Assembly (NCBI GenBank): GCA_900088475.1
Contig: FLMG01000265.1
Coordinates: 37,649 to 101,648 of the forward strand
DNA from: Hyphochytrium catenoides
Lineage: Eukaryota > Sar > Hyphochytriomycetes > Hyphochytriales > Hyphochytriaceae
DNA: 64,000 nt
Reading direction: 5' to 3'
Shown piece after piece: positions 10,420 to 22,412 of the stretch. How positions within the stretch are numbered: the stretch's first letter is position 1; each line of letters starts with the position of its first letter. The position numbers and the translations under genes are program-made. The notes beneath the pieces are model-generated. The model saw only the letters and a program-made list of their open reading frames with translations, made no database searches and was not told the origin of the DNA.

Positions 10420-12042
10420 CTATCGCAGGTAATTGTGTGAGAAGAGATATTCGGACTGCGATAGCTGCTCCACTGCACTCCTTAGCTTCCTGAGCTCGTG
10501 CTGCGTTAGAAAAGCAATGAGCTCAGCTGGCACGGCCGCCCTTCGCCTCAGGTCTTCCAAGGGTACAGTTACGAGGGCCTCTCTCTTCGTCTCCTCTGGA
10601 AACTGAATCAATGCCAAGTTCTGAAAGAGGAGATCACGGTCTGTCTCCAGGGCTATACGATATCGCGTCGGCTTCACCTCTTCCAAGCGCTTCAGCAGAT
10701 TATTGATGGTCTGGAACTTCTGAATAAGCAATGCTGCAGTCTTCTTGCCAATACCTGGCACACCGCGAATGTTATCGGACCTGTCACCCATTAAAGCCAA
10801 CAAATGTGGTAGAGCTTTAAGGGAGGGGATAAGAGACAGTGTTAGCTGGAAGCCGAACATTTACTACTTTCCCACTGAGCTAGAGACTCTAACGTTTGAC
10901 CAGGGTCTGTCAAGTCCTCGATTGTCCGTGATGCTGTGCCCTCTCAACAAGCTCTGATCGTAAAGGGCAGCTGAAGTCCTTCTTTTCAGCCCTTACCTGG
11001 CGGCGGCACTCCAAATTCCTCCAGCACAGTGGATTCGTATTGATAGCAAGCCTTCTGTGGGTCATACATTGAGATTGAACCTTGGCCGCCTTGATAGCCC
11101 TTGTTTCGCACGAGTTGGAGCATATCTTTGTCGGGAGAGACCAGAACCACGCGGTGATTCTAAGCAAACAGAAGAGTCAGGAAAATCAGTCTATACACTT
11201 CAGCCGGCTTCTGTTAGAGCAGCACAACGTGCCGTGCATGAGCAAAATGATACGCACTGCCCGCTGACAAGGCTATTCTTTCCCTTCAATCCCTTCTATC
11301 TCTGGTCTGTCCTCGTCGGCACGTCTCACAAATCCATGGACTCCGCAGGCCGTCCACTGGCTAACATGTCTGGTTCCTCTATCCTGAATCAGCTGTTCAG
11401 TTCTTCCCTTCGCCATCCCTCATCTTCTTCGTTTACTATTAGCCTGGGTTTCTCTTCAATCTTCTCTTGGCTACTCTCTCGGGCGATTACCTTCTTCCAT
11501 CCATGGATAGCATAGGCTGCAATAAGGTCATCAGCTTCAAATCCAGGTCCAGGCGCAGTGGCTGTGATGCCCAATGCTTCAGCACTTTCCCGGGCAAGTG
11601 AAAGTTGGAGCTTCAGGTCTGATGGTAAGGAGGTTCTGGCCGCTTTGTAAGTGGGGAGAATCTCTTTTCTGAAGCTAGGACCACTGCGATCAAAGCAGAT
11701 CGTCACATAATCAGGTGCAATGTCCTTCAACAGCTTCATCACCACCTGCATAAAGACTTGCACGGCCCCAATGGCCGTCCCGTCCGACTTCACAAGACTT
11801 GGTCCCCCGTGGTAGCACCTGTGGACGATGGGATTGCCATCGACAACAAGGGTTGTGACTGGAATGCTATCAGCATCCCCAGCTCTTTTGGCGGAGGAGG
11901 CAGACGTAGATCTAGCAGCCACTTTGGATGACCTCGAAGAGAAAGCTCTGAAAAGATATTGGTAATCATTGATCTGCAGAGCCCTACAGGGCGCCTTCTG
12001 CGCAGCCAAAGTGTGGACAAATCTTAACGCCCGCGCCATCAT
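10420..12042 (-). CDS. organelle-type 5'-3' exonuclease (Pol I exonuclease domain only)
   Basis: Exons 12042-11491, 11159-10997 and 10814-10420; 369 residues. The family's metal-binding and substrate motifs are all present: VVDGN (about D68), CFDRSGPSFRKEILPTYKAA, GFEADDLIAAYA, SPDKDMLQLV and the helix-hairpin-helix GDRSDNIRGVPGIGKKTA. The spacing from EADD to DKD equals that of bacterial Pol I, which fixes the first intron (331 nt). There is no polymerase or 3'-5' proofreading domain. The first about 60 residues are rich in Arg, Ser and Ala with few acids, as in mitochondrial or plastid presequences. Known relatives are plant organellar exonucleases and the bacterial Pol I N-terminal domain, which remove RNA primers and 5' flaps. 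Inferred role: primer or flap removal in organelle DNA replication. Confidence 0.88.
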
Positions 12043-13136
12043 TTACCGCTGAGGATGAGACAGAGTGCGTGCCCGCCAATCCCGTGGGATCCTCTTCTTT
12101 GTCCAACACACAGATCTAGCGAGCGATAGTTAGAAACGGACTGCGACAGGCGTGAAGAGAGCAAGAGACGCTGATGGAGCGGGAGAAGGGCGAGGGCGAG
12201 AGACCAGGCTCCCTACGTAGATGATATGATGATGGGGACCCCGCCGTCCTGGGAGCGCCAAAGCAAGCGAGCGGCTGACGAGGAGAAGAGACAGTGAGAC
12301 AGAGAATCAGATGTTCCCTGAGCTCACCAGCCGGTAACTGAAAGTTGATGTTGGTTTTGTTGGGGGTTACAGAGTGGGAAAACAGAGTCCTGTCCCTAAG
12401 TCCNNNNNNNNNNNNNNNNNNNNNNNNNNNNNNNNNNNNNNNNNNNNNNNNNNNNNNNNNNNNNNNNNNNNNNNCTCTCTCACTTCCCCTGCCTCCGAGC
12501 TCTGTGCGTTCCTCTTTCTTTCGTCTCTGCTATCCCACTCATCACACCTTTCAACCTACTCCCGCTTGGCTCGTCTTCCCCCTTGCTTTCTCTACCAGTC
12601 ATCGGTTCAACGCCCTTCTTTCCTGCTCCTTTACGTCGTCCAGCTCTCTCCTCCTCCTCAGCTTCCCGCCCCCTCCGTCACTTTCACTCGTGTTTGTCAA
12701 CCACTTCCTGGTCCTGTCCTGTTCCAGGGCATCGGCTCTCTGCTTAGCCTCTCTGACTTCGGGCTGCCCTCACTCAGCTGCTTTACGAGCCTCGCCTGAC
12801 CTGAGTCATCCCCCTCCGCCTGAGCTACCAACAGAGTTATCTGAAACACGAACTGCCTCCTTCCTCGCTCTATCTTGGGCCGCACCAATTACGTCCTCCT
12901 CCTCTCTCTCTCTCAGCTCTCTTTTCTCCAATCATGCCAAGGCGTTGCGCGAAGCTTCTCTAACCTCACCTTATGCCTTCCCAGCACCCGCGCCTACCGA
13001 TTCTCCCGTCATTTCCTTTAGCCACGCCAGGGGCCGCACTGGCCCCACACTGCCTCTAGTCAGGCCGTGAGCCTAACGTCCTGGGGCGACCTCCCTTACC
13101 AACAGTCAAAAGCGAGTTGATACGCAAGAGTTCAAG
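12043..13136. other. divergent promoter region with assembly gap
   Basis: Between the start of the exonuclease gene (-) and the secreted-protein gene (+). It contains a run of 71 N (12404-12474). Sequence after the gap is C/T-rich, as in a 5' UTR or pyrimidine-rich core promoter. The plus-strand ORFs that cross the N run are artefacts. Confidence 0.5.
12404..12474. other. assembly gap (71 N)
   Basis: Unresolved bases, flanked on the right by C/T-rich sequence, so a collapsed simple repeat is likely. Confidence 0.99.
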
Positions 13137-15306
13137 ATGTTAGGGTCTACAAGGGTGGCTATTCTTTTTACTATCTGGGCCTGTTATATAACTGAATCAC
13201 TGCCTATGGCTTCCCTGCCGGTCCCCTTTTGCCAGAAATACTGCGCTGCAGTCAGGACAAGCCCCCCCAGCGCTATTTGCGCCGTCTTTTCGGAAAGAGT
13301 TCAGCTTCGCTTCTGCTATCAGGGCGCGGAGACGGGTAAATTGGTTGGCTGCGCTCACTGCTGCAGCTCCACCGTCTTCGATTGGCAGCTAGAGTCCGCC
13401 TTACTACTTCGATCCCGACTCGCTTCATGCCGTAACTCTAACTCTAAGTACCAACAAGCTTGTGATACCGGATTCAACTCCGTCGTAGCAGAGATTATCA
13501 AGGCACTGGAGGTCGAGTTTAGGCGACACATCGCAGGAGAAGGAGGCACAGCCCCTAAGGCACAGTTGCCAACGGCAGCCACAGCTGACACCCTCGAAGC
13601 AGCACAACGGGCCGTTGGATCACATAAGCAAGGTCAGCAGGAGCCTATCCAGAAAGATGAGGGTGGAACACAATCAGTTGGTCTTATGGCTATCCACACC
13701 GCGTCCAATCAGATAGAGTTACAACCGGACGACGCTCGGCACATGCTCATTTCTGAAAGCTTGATAAAACAGACCGTCATCACCGCCCATGCTGAAGAAA
13801 TTTCAGAAAGCAGTGCTACCATTATGGTCAATGAGAATGCCCAACCCGCCATTCAGTCTTCAATACCCTCCATGAACACGTCAAGCCCTGGCAGCAATTC
13901 TCTACTAGGGAAGAACTCTCTTGGCTCGGCCCCTTCGCCAATTATTGTCTCTGAAAGTCAAACTCCAGATGCAGCAACCACCGACAAGACAGGCAGTGAG
14001 ATGGCCCAAACAGTGTATCCCGGGAATGCCACTCGAAAAGCGCAATACAGCGAGGACCATGCTGCTGCCCGTCGTCTCCTTTTGACGGTTACGAGCAAGA
14101 CAAAAAAGACCTTGTTCGACGCCGCCACTGAGTTGGACGATCGAGTGAGTTCCTTGACACGAGATACCAGTGTACAGCGTGGAGGAGGATCAAATATGGG
14201 CGACCGATCAGAGAAAAGTCCATTAGAGAGAGTCAAGGGACCAGCCAGTGCGAACGACAATAAAGTTAGAAGGGGGCTGGCCGATATTCCTAGCGCTGCT
14301 TCAAATCTCGTCATGCAATCCAAGCCGGTACTAACAGGTAAGCTTAACACTTGAGGATGCCTCACCACTGCCTTGGAGACTTCACCTCACTTTCCCTGGT
14401 GCTTAATAACATACCTACGCGCTGTTGATCTCTTAAAGGAGGGCGGTCAGAGCATAGAGTCGGGAGCGACGTAGCGGTATCGAGTGACCAATTGCTGGTT
14501 CCCAGTCCGGGAACTCGGAGTCAAGGTAGAGGACATACTCCTCATGTGCCGTGGCTCATAAAGCACTAATAGATGCCACTTTACACCCAGCTGACGACAA
14601 CGGAAGCCTGTCCACCCTTCCGAACGACAGAAATGCTAAGGGGTCGTCCGTTGGAGGTTAGAGCACCCTCAGCTTCAGCAACAAACCCCCAGGGCCATGA
14701 ACTAACTATGCACTGGTGATTGCAGAGAATAACCTCGCAGCAAGCCCGAAGGATCAAGAAGTTAACGTGAACACCGCTAAGAGTTTGACGGCAACAGGAG
14801 ACAATTTTCAGGGTCCTGATAAACAAGGGAGGAGTGGGCTTGTTCCTCCAAGGAGAGGGAAGAAAAGAGTTATCCTTATATCTCTTCACTCCCCCGCAGG
14901 GCTTGATGTTCAATATTCCTACCATGACGGAGAATTGGTGGAAGATTTCGCGACAACAGTATGCGCCGCACAGGGATTCTCGGAGGTGCATGAAGAGTGT
15001 CTCAATCTTGTCAAGATAAGAGTGGAAGGCGCCATCACTGGTGGCTACTGGGAAATTGCCTCTACCGAGAAGAGCGGTCCGACCATATTCCTTCCACTCA
15101 CAGTCGAGGGGCGACGGTTCACTCTCGTCAGTCAGGCAGGGGATGCTGTACGGGGGACCATTGAAAGGTTCTGCTCTCATCTATATGTGGACAGCATGGT
15201 GGACCAGGGAACTTGCCTCCGGCTTCAATATCATCAGACTCTACCCTTGCTGGAGAATCACTTTGGAGCATTAGAAGGCGGCAGGATAATGGATCACAGC
15301 TCATAG
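13137..15306 (+). CDS. secreted Cys-rich protein with C-terminal paired Cys modules
   Basis: Exons 13137-14337 and 14726-15306 around a 388-nt intron; 593 residues. The N-terminus is a signal peptide (VAILFTIWACYITESLPMAS). Residues about 30-125 hold roughly ten cysteines, including FCQKYCAAV and CAHCCSS. A long, weakly conserved Ser/Thr/Gln-rich middle follows. The C-terminal part (exon 2) contains two related segments, VEDFATTVCAAQGFSEVHEEC and IERFCSHLYVDSMVDQGTC, each with hydrophobic-x-x-Cys or Phe, then a Cys about 13-16 residues later. Family not recognised; possibly an extracellular or Golgi-lumen matrix or enzyme-associated protein. Gene structure is supported by phase; function is unknown. 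Confidence 0.7.
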
Positions 15307-15503
15307 TCGAAGTACGACGCCTCAAGTGTACTCTTACCCTATAAATAGATACCGATTGTACAATAAAGGATAAAAGAGTCAGAGATTAGAAAGCGAAAAG
15401 GACTGGAAAGAGAGCCGTAAGGAGGCAGGAAGGAGATGAAAAAGGAATCATCGCACAGCTCATCCAAAGATGTAGCAGGAGTGTAACTCCTCCCTGGGAG
15501 GAC

Positions 15504-16845
15504 CTAAAGGTGAAATTTCCGTCTGGAGGTGTCCATCTCCTTGCGCTTATGAATCCACTCGTACTCCCCATACTTTGTATCGAAAACTCCTTCCTGCAGC
15601 CAACGAAGCTTCATCGTGAAGCGAGGACCCAATTCCTGAAGTCTAGCTTTCTGCAGAAATAGCAGCCCAGTGAGAATTGACCTGAGAAAGGTGTTTAAGC
15701 TAGTTTACCTTTGCGGTGTCAAAGACATAGCGGTGATGTCGTACAAAAATGTAGTCGCGCTGGTTATGGAAGGTTGCAACTTGTCGTCCCTTGAATTCTG
15801 GTCGCTGAAGCAGCCCGTCAGACTCGGGCTTGTGATCCCACAAAACCTATGGACATCACTATCCCTCTCTTTACGTCATAATACACTCTCCCGTCTACGT
15901 AGTCTTGCCCTCTCAGGTAAGTCAGAGTCCTAGCATAGCAGAACTCACATGTGGAAAGAGAGAGCCAACTAGGCGCCCCACTCTGTGGCCCAAGCGCGTG
16001 GTGAAGTTGTTCAAGATCAGCTCTGGGATGTGCTCTGTAACTTGGCCATGGCCCTTTATGTCCCCACCAACAACCACGTTTGAGATTTTAAAGAAGGCTG
16101 TTGGCCCAGCCGGGAGATGTGAGATGATGGCACTGCAACCATAGAAGACAAGTCAAGTTCAACGGGCTGTGTCATCAGAGAGTAACCGTACATGACCCTC
16201 ACCCGTTGCAGACCTTTTCCTTCTCGCTGAGCACAATAAGATGCGTGAATTTCTTGCCGGCTGCATACTTGCAGATCTCCTTGATATCGTAGGTCTTACG
16301 GGGATAATAATATGCATGCGGGATCAGCAGCATCAACTCTTGGATGAACCGGAACAACTCTTTGGAGGGGCGAGGACGAGTGGTAATCATAATCTTTGGG
16401 TCCTAGAGTTGCATGGGAGCCCGAACGCCTTGGTAAGAGAAGAGCTGAGAGTCTAAGACATTGCGCAAGTCTTCGTTACCTGCTCTGCGGAAAAGTATTT
16501 GGCAAACTCGTCAGTAGCTTCATCGTTGAGCACCTCTTCATCGTTAGGGAGGACAGTGGTGATCTCGAGCTCTCGAGTATTATCAAGAGTTCTTGGTTTC
16601 TAGATTTCGAAAGTAGAGAATGAGTCTGGGTATGTCAAGGAGCATGACTTAATATGGTGAATGACCTGCTTCGGCTGCACTTCCTCGCCTAGTTCCTCAG
16701 TTTCAAGCTTTCTCTTCTTCTTCTTGTCTTGCTTCTGCTTCTTTTTCTCTTCTTTGAGCTTCGCATAGACCTGGGTGCGTTTTTGTTTGTTCTTAATCTG
16801 TGAGGGATTCCAAGACGCGCTTTTCTTGCTTGTGGGAGGAGCCAT
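15504..16845 (-). CDS. RPF1: ribosome production factor 1 (Brix domain)
   Basis: Six exons: 16845-16666, 16599-16480, 16402-16203, 16132-15949, 15804-15709 and 15650-15504; 308 residues with all phases consistent. The Lys-rich N-terminus ([14 protein letters not shown]) is followed by a Brix domain: [71 protein letters not shown] and the hallmark [20 protein letters not shown], ending in [14 protein letters not shown]. This matches RPF1 from start to end. In other eukaryotes RPF1 helps assemble the 60S pre-ribosome and process 27S pre-rRNA in the nucleolus. It is transcribed divergently from the SPX gene. Confidence 0.95.
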
Positions 16846-17829
16846 CGCTGCGGTTCCTGCCACTTCGGACCACGCACACACCACCACGGAGCCCTTCGCA
16901 AGAAATCTGGCTCCCAGTTGGAGTTTTCTCTGTCAAATCGACTCCTCGTGAAGATGTACTACTGACTGTCAACTAAGGCTACGCTCAGTAGTCGTCCCCT
17001 GGACCACGGCACACTCTATCCTGTCCCCTTGAAGAAGAGACTCTCATAATAGACACCTCTCATTGCCAAGAGTCTTCATCACATGCAGCTGCGAATCTCT
17101 GTGGCGCGTGTCGCGTGTGTTACGTCCTGTGCCGTACTCTATAAGCACCAGCCATCACTTCTTCACATCATCTTCTTCTAAGAACCGTTCCTGAGAGATT
17201 ATCAAGGTAGGAGAGTCGTAGTAATCATATGAGGATTATCAGTTTAGGGTGAAAAGCGCCTTTCCTGCCTCCCTCTTTCCGACCAAGAAAGAGTGTTCTG
17301 AGATCGTGCAAGTGCGAGTGTCGGAGATGAAGCGTGATGAGCGGAGTGGCCTTCGATGCTTGCTCTACAGGCGCACCGTAACTCGTATGTGCCTGTCTCT
17401 TTGGCCTGACCAAGCGGAGCACATACATCAGCTCTGTACCTTTGAGGTCGCTTGCTAGGCCAACCAGCAGCCATTTGTCCTCGCTTTCTAACAACCACTA
17501 CCCCCCAGTGAGTTGATTGGGCCCATTGCCTGCCCGATGGGCATTTTAGCGGAGCAGCCCCACACTTACCGGCGGCTTCACTGAAGCTGTTAACCTACTT
17601 AGAGCTTACCAGCATACAGCATACCGAGGAAGGGAACCTGCTCGGTGCATGATGCTCAGAGTACGGACCCGTCGCTGCTGACAGTTAGCCTATTGATTAC
17701 CGCTACCGCTGATAGTATCGTCACTGAGAGCCGTGCATCAGGAATCCTGGCCTTAGATGTGTCCGCTTGGTGGTTACGCCCAGCGTCGAGAGGGAGTTTC
17801 CTGAGGTTACGTCTACATTTTGGACCACT
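16846..17829. other. divergent intergenic region RPF1 / SPX
   Basis: 984 nt between the two start codons. No convincing ORF or promoter motif. It must hold the promoters and 5' UTRs of both genes. Confidence 0.5.
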
Positions 17830-19111
17830 ATGAAGTTTGGGAAATCGCTGCTGCAGGTCATTGACTCCTCCAGCCCGAGCTGGTCTGAGTACTGGATCAA
17901 CTATAAAGGCCTGAAGAAGAGTGTGAAGGAGCTGACAAAGCATGATGCTGGGAACACTGGAGATAAGCAGGCTGGGAAAAACGGTGACAGCGCCCCAAAA
18001 CCAGTCACCGATCCCAACAGCATTGGTGAGATCCTGATGTCCTATATCATTCTGGTGCAGTACTAACTGTCGCACCCACAGCAATGTCGCCCCAGGAAGT
18101 TGTGTTCTTCAAGGCTTTAAGGGCTGAACTTCTGAAAGTCTCTAATTTTTTCTCGAGAGAAGAGGCAATACTTGCACAGCAAGTTGAAGACTTCCTTAGT
18201 GAATATGAGACTAAGGTAAGCGTAGACTATTAAAGGACCCGAAACCTAGTCGGTTAAGAGTGACCTTCGCCATGCAGGCAGAAGGCGACGAGCCCGATGA
18301 CGCAAGACAAACGCGGCTCATGGCAAAATGCGTTGATCACTACAAGCAGTTACTACTATTAGAAAATTATGCAGTTATGAACTATTGCGGCTTCTCAAAG
18401 GTTTAACCCGTCTGTCCACGGTTCTTTCTTAACCGCACTGACCCTTGTTTGTGTCTGCTAGATTTTGAAGAAACACGACCGGTGGACCGGTTATGGCACA
18501 CGAGAGAAGTATATGACTCGGATGGTCAATCATCAGAGTTTCACAGTCTATCCGCGCCTTAGAGCTCTGATACAGAAGATTGAGACCGTCTTTGAGCAGT
18601 CCTCCTCCTCCTCGTCGAGCAAGGATATGCGAAGCTCATCCGCGACTGTTAGAGACCCCTCAGAGCAGACGAGAGCAAGGTCAGTCGCCTACAGCCATTC
18701 TCAAAACGAACGTGCCTCATGCTCACCTATGAATGAGGACAGCCCCAGCGAGCCCCGACAGCTGACTCTTGACGCCCTGCAAAGGCTTCACGACAACTCT
18801 AAGAGGTGAGAAACTCAATACATGACTCTCGGGTTGACCAGTTCTAACGACGCTTGCCTTTAAGTATTCAAAAGGATGAGATCGACATTACTAGCAAGAG
18901 ACCACCCCTCGCAGAAGACGGAAGCATTCCGCCAGGTCAGCCAACAAGCCCTAACGACAACGGGGGCGGCGGGACACAGGCGCCGCGGCTCAACTTGAAG
19001 AGGAAACGGGATGATAATGAGAGCGATGTGTACCCATCTAGCCCTGTATCTTATAGCAACTCTCCAAAGCCTCGGAGTCCTAGAATCAGTCTTAGATCCA
19101 TTTTAAATTAG
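17830..19111 (+). CDS. SPX-domain protein (inositol-polyphosphate/phosphate sensor)
   Basis: Five exons: 17830-18025, 18082-18215, 18278-18400, 18462-18805 and 18865-19111; 347 residues. The SPX domain starts at the first residue (MKFGKSLLQVID, then YWINYKGLKKSVKEL), continues with ALRAELLKVSNFF and NYCGFSKILKKHDRWTG, and ends near residue 190. The Lys-rich cluster around the KILKKHD helix and the N-terminal YKGLKK correspond to the basic patch that binds inositol pyrophosphates in known SPX proteins. No EXS, VTC, RING or transporter domain follows. The tail is Ser/Pro-rich with a nuclear-signal-like LKRKRDD. Stand-alone SPX proteins in plants bind and inhibit MYB-CC phosphate regulators; here a GARP factor with a coiled coil lies 8 kb away. 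Exon 3 uses an unusual GTTTAA donor. Confidence 0.9.
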
Positions 19112-19363
19112 AGGCAAGCGACTTTCTGCTGAGGCTTAGGAGCAGTCATGTTCTATATCATTTCATATTCCGTCCATTTGCAGCACTGAATGAAGCTAGC
19201 TGATAAATCATAACTGGCATTGAAAATTCAGCAACGGATGGTTATGAGGATGAACGGTGCTAAGTGAGGGGAGCTGGAGTTATCTGCTGTCGCTAAACTC
19301 GACCGTCCTCTGACAGATTGACACTTCTATTAGAGTTGTCACGTAAAGGTTTAGTAGGTGGCA
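19112..19363. other. short convergent intergenic region
   Basis: 252 nt between the stop codons of the SPX (+) and piggyBac-derived (-) genes. Nothing recognised. Confidence 0.5.
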
Positions 19364-21695
19364 CTACTTGTCACATTTGCGTTTTTTCATGAGGCTTGGC
19401 ACGGGATAGCCGTCACGAATTGATTGTCGCATCGTTTTCTTATCTCCGTCCCAATGATTGTGAAACCTGAAGGAGCATGTAAGATGGTCATTCCATCTGA
19501 CGGTGCGGCACAGCCCGACGTCACATGCTTTGCACTGGTACTTTGTTCTAACCTCCGTCTTGGGCATCAGTGCAGAGCAGACGACGCAGTTCCTCTGACG
19601 AGTATGGCCATGAGCATTCTGTTCGTTCTCCGATAGCTGGTGCTTCATCCGATGGCTCTCACAGGACTCCTGAGTTGGAATGGTGGACCCATCCGACACG
19701 GAACTGCGCCTTGTCCTCAGATGACGATAATTCTCGGCCTTGGTAAGCAATGCTTCGGCTAGGGTACTGACAAACAGCTCTCGGGTCATGTAGTTCATGT
19801 GTCCCTTCGGATATCTCATTTTCCATAGAATGTAGCAGTTAGCGATTACAAGGTCAAGAAGGCCCAGGAACACCTGAATATACCTACAGCGGGTCAGGTC
19901 AGACGGAAGGGTTAACTTACAACTAAGTACCGCGGTTAGCACAAAGCCATACCACTTGTGGAAGGCAAAGATGCCTTGCAAAGAAAAGCTCCCCGCTTTC
20001 ATCTCTTCAAGTCGGTCTGCCGCCCTCATGCCTTGCTTGTACACCTTCAGATTGTGAGTTACGGGCAAACTAGACTTCTGAGCGCTTTTGCCCTCTCCGC
20101 TTACAATAACTCTGTTGGATAGCCCTGTGTCAAGGAAGTTACTAAGCTAGCTTTCCTTGACATAGCGCCTCACAATTACCTGTTGAAAGTAGGTAGGCGG
20201 ATGGCTTTTCTTCCGTCCACGCGACTGCAGACATCGAGGGGATATCAGTGCATCGAGCAGTTTCCAGTGTAGTTCCCTGTAGATCTGTGTTGTCCCTGTA
20301 TCGCAAGATCCTCTCTTTAGGGAATCCTAAGCGCGAAGTCATGATGCTTCCCACAGCATAGAAGCCGATTTTTAGGAGGTGAATGAAGAGGAGGACAGAG
20401 GAGCAGAATCTATCCATGATGATGACGCGCTTCATTCCCTTGCTAGTGGCTCTCAGGTACTTGACGTTTCTCAAGACCGCAGCGGCACCAGCAATCTCCG
20501 GACCATCGGGCTGCCATCTTGTTGGGTGTTTGCCCAAATATATCTCAAAGCGATGGCAAAATGATGTTTCGGCACAACACACCTAGAGACGAATAGAGCT
20601 AGGCTCAGAAGAGTCTTCATTGCGCTATTTCAATCAGCACAAAGGGTTACCATGAACATGGTTGCTCCCCATCTATCTGGTTTCCTGGCGGTGTACAGCC
20701 ACTTTGGATTGTAGAGGGAGTGATGGGGAAGGGAACCCTCAGTGAAACAAACCCGGCCTCCCATCAAATAGGCACGATTAAAGCTTGTATTCAGCGTGTC
20801 CACCACCGGTCGTAACTTCCACAGATGGTCACTATGGCTTCGCGCGTCCTCATTATCGACGAAATGGAGGTATCGGCAAATGTCCAGGAACCTAAACATC
20901 ATATGAGGCCACAGCACTCACGTTTCGTTTGCATCAACACCGAACCTACCTCTTCTCCGGCATATACCTGCCGAACCATCCATCAGGAAGAAGAGAGTGC
21001 GAGGACTTCTGCCAGTGGTGCCGAAGCCCTGTCCTCATGGGCTGCAAAGCGCGACTGATGCAGAGCCCTAAAAAGACGAGCAGCTCTTCGACTGTGACGT
21101 CCCTAAACGGTTCTCGAACCTTTCGTCTTGCGTATCTGTTTGTCTCTGCGGCGACATTCTCCCAGAACGTAATCGGCAGGAAAAATAGGAACAGTGTCAA
21201 CGGATATACCATTGAGTTCGCTGCGGCTTCTGTGAATGAGGGTTCTTCGCTAAAAAGATCTGGGCCGTCCTCTATGGTGTCTCCATCAGGGGAGACGGAG
21301 TCGGCCCATTTGAGGTTCCTCAATTTCTCTGGAGTATTATGCTCCACCAGCAGGGATAACCCGTCAACCTCACGCTGAAGAAGCTCGAAGGTCTGATCAT
21401 TCTCAGGGAGAGCCTCTGAAATACTCGGACCGCAGTCCCTGTCCCATCGATTCACTGAACAGCTATACAGGGTTGTTCGGAATATGGACCTATCCTCTAA
21501 GTTGCTACCATCGTCAGCCATTCCGACACCAAATTCCTCATCCTCTTCTTCATCCGAGCTAACGCAGAGAACATCCAGTGTATCTTCCTCTTCACAGCTC
21601 GGGGGTTCGGGACGGTTGAGTTGCCATTCTCGGTATCTAGCCACCCACTTACTATTCATGGGTCCAGCTTCTTCATCAGAAACTCCGGGAGCCAT
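19364..21695 (-). CDS. piggyBac-derived protein, intron-bearing, catalytic residues lost
   Basis: Four exons: 21695-20950, 20891-20651, 20582-20180 and 20109-19364; 711 residues, phases consistent. Family marks: RYLHFVDNEDARSHSDHLWK, a WKLRPVVDTLN segment, FMVCCAETSFCHRFEIYLGK, RVIIMDRFCSS, GFYAVGSIMTSRLGFPKERI and a C-terminal Cys-rich zinc-binding domain (CVVC, CKAC, HLTCSF). Of the known triad, the first Asp (normally IDE) is Thr in VCFTEGSLP, the second is kept (MDRFCSS) and the third (normally GGVD) is Arg in QGMRAADRL. The acidic N-terminus (SSDEEEDEEFG) is typical of both transposases and domesticated relatives. An intact long frame with spliceosomal introns but a dead triad argues for domestication over an active element. 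No terminal repeats or TTAA duplications were identified. The last exon could hide a 33-nt in-frame intron near 19900. Confidence 0.85.
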
Positions 21696-22412
21696 GCTTG
21701 TTGCGATGACTCCTGCCAGGCAGTGATGTGCAGAGAGTGACTTGAGTATTGCTTGGCCGAAGGAGAGTAAGATAAGGCTTCCCTTTCTGAAGTCACCAAT
21801 GCTGCGACTCCATCAACCACCGTACTCCTCCTCTACCAGCAGAATCCTCCTGCTTAGGCCGACTTCGCCCTGCTATCTAAAGAGCAATAGGAAGCCCAGT
21901 CCTTCAGATAGCAGATAGCAGTCGCAGCGCGCGCATCGTCATTAGCGAAGTAGCTACAAAGGCAGCCGCCTCCACGTGTTAGAACTAGATGCTGCTGACG
22001 GGACTGACGCTGTTGGAGTTCAAAACCCATTCTTTCACCACGAAAAGTGGTCGGAGGATGAACGAGCGCTACTGTTCTGTACCTTGTTACAAGTAGCGCA
22101 CTTGAGCGCACTCTACTTGCGCACATCTGGAGTGCTGCACTATTCAAGGAAGACACATCATCATAATCATCATTCCGCCTCTGTCAACTCCCGCGGCTTG
22201 TCTTCAGACCTTCAGTCATCATCGTACAGAAACGATGATACGGTGGACAGGCAAAGGACAATAGTAGTGTATGTCAGACCGAAGGCTGTCGGTCAGAAAG
22301 GTCTGAGCAATTGGGGAGCCACTGTGTTCCTGACATGGTCTTCCTTCGTGGGAGGGGACACTAATACGCCAAGAGTGCCACTCTAAGGATTGAGAGCCAT
22401 ACGTAGAGTAGT
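21696..22412. other. divergent promoter region
   Basis: 717 nt between the piggyBac-derived gene (-) and ALG13 (+). Short ORFs on both strands lack recognisable content. It contains a small run of CAT/CATCAT repeats near 22150-22170. Confidence 0.45.

Noticed and set aside
12345-13070. 241-codon plus-strand ORF
   Set aside because: It runs through 71 N and C/T-rich low-complexity sequence; no protein-like content.
14581-15180. 199-codon minus-strand ORF
   Set aside because: Antisense to exon 2 of the secreted Cys-rich protein, which joins in phase to a signal-peptide exon.
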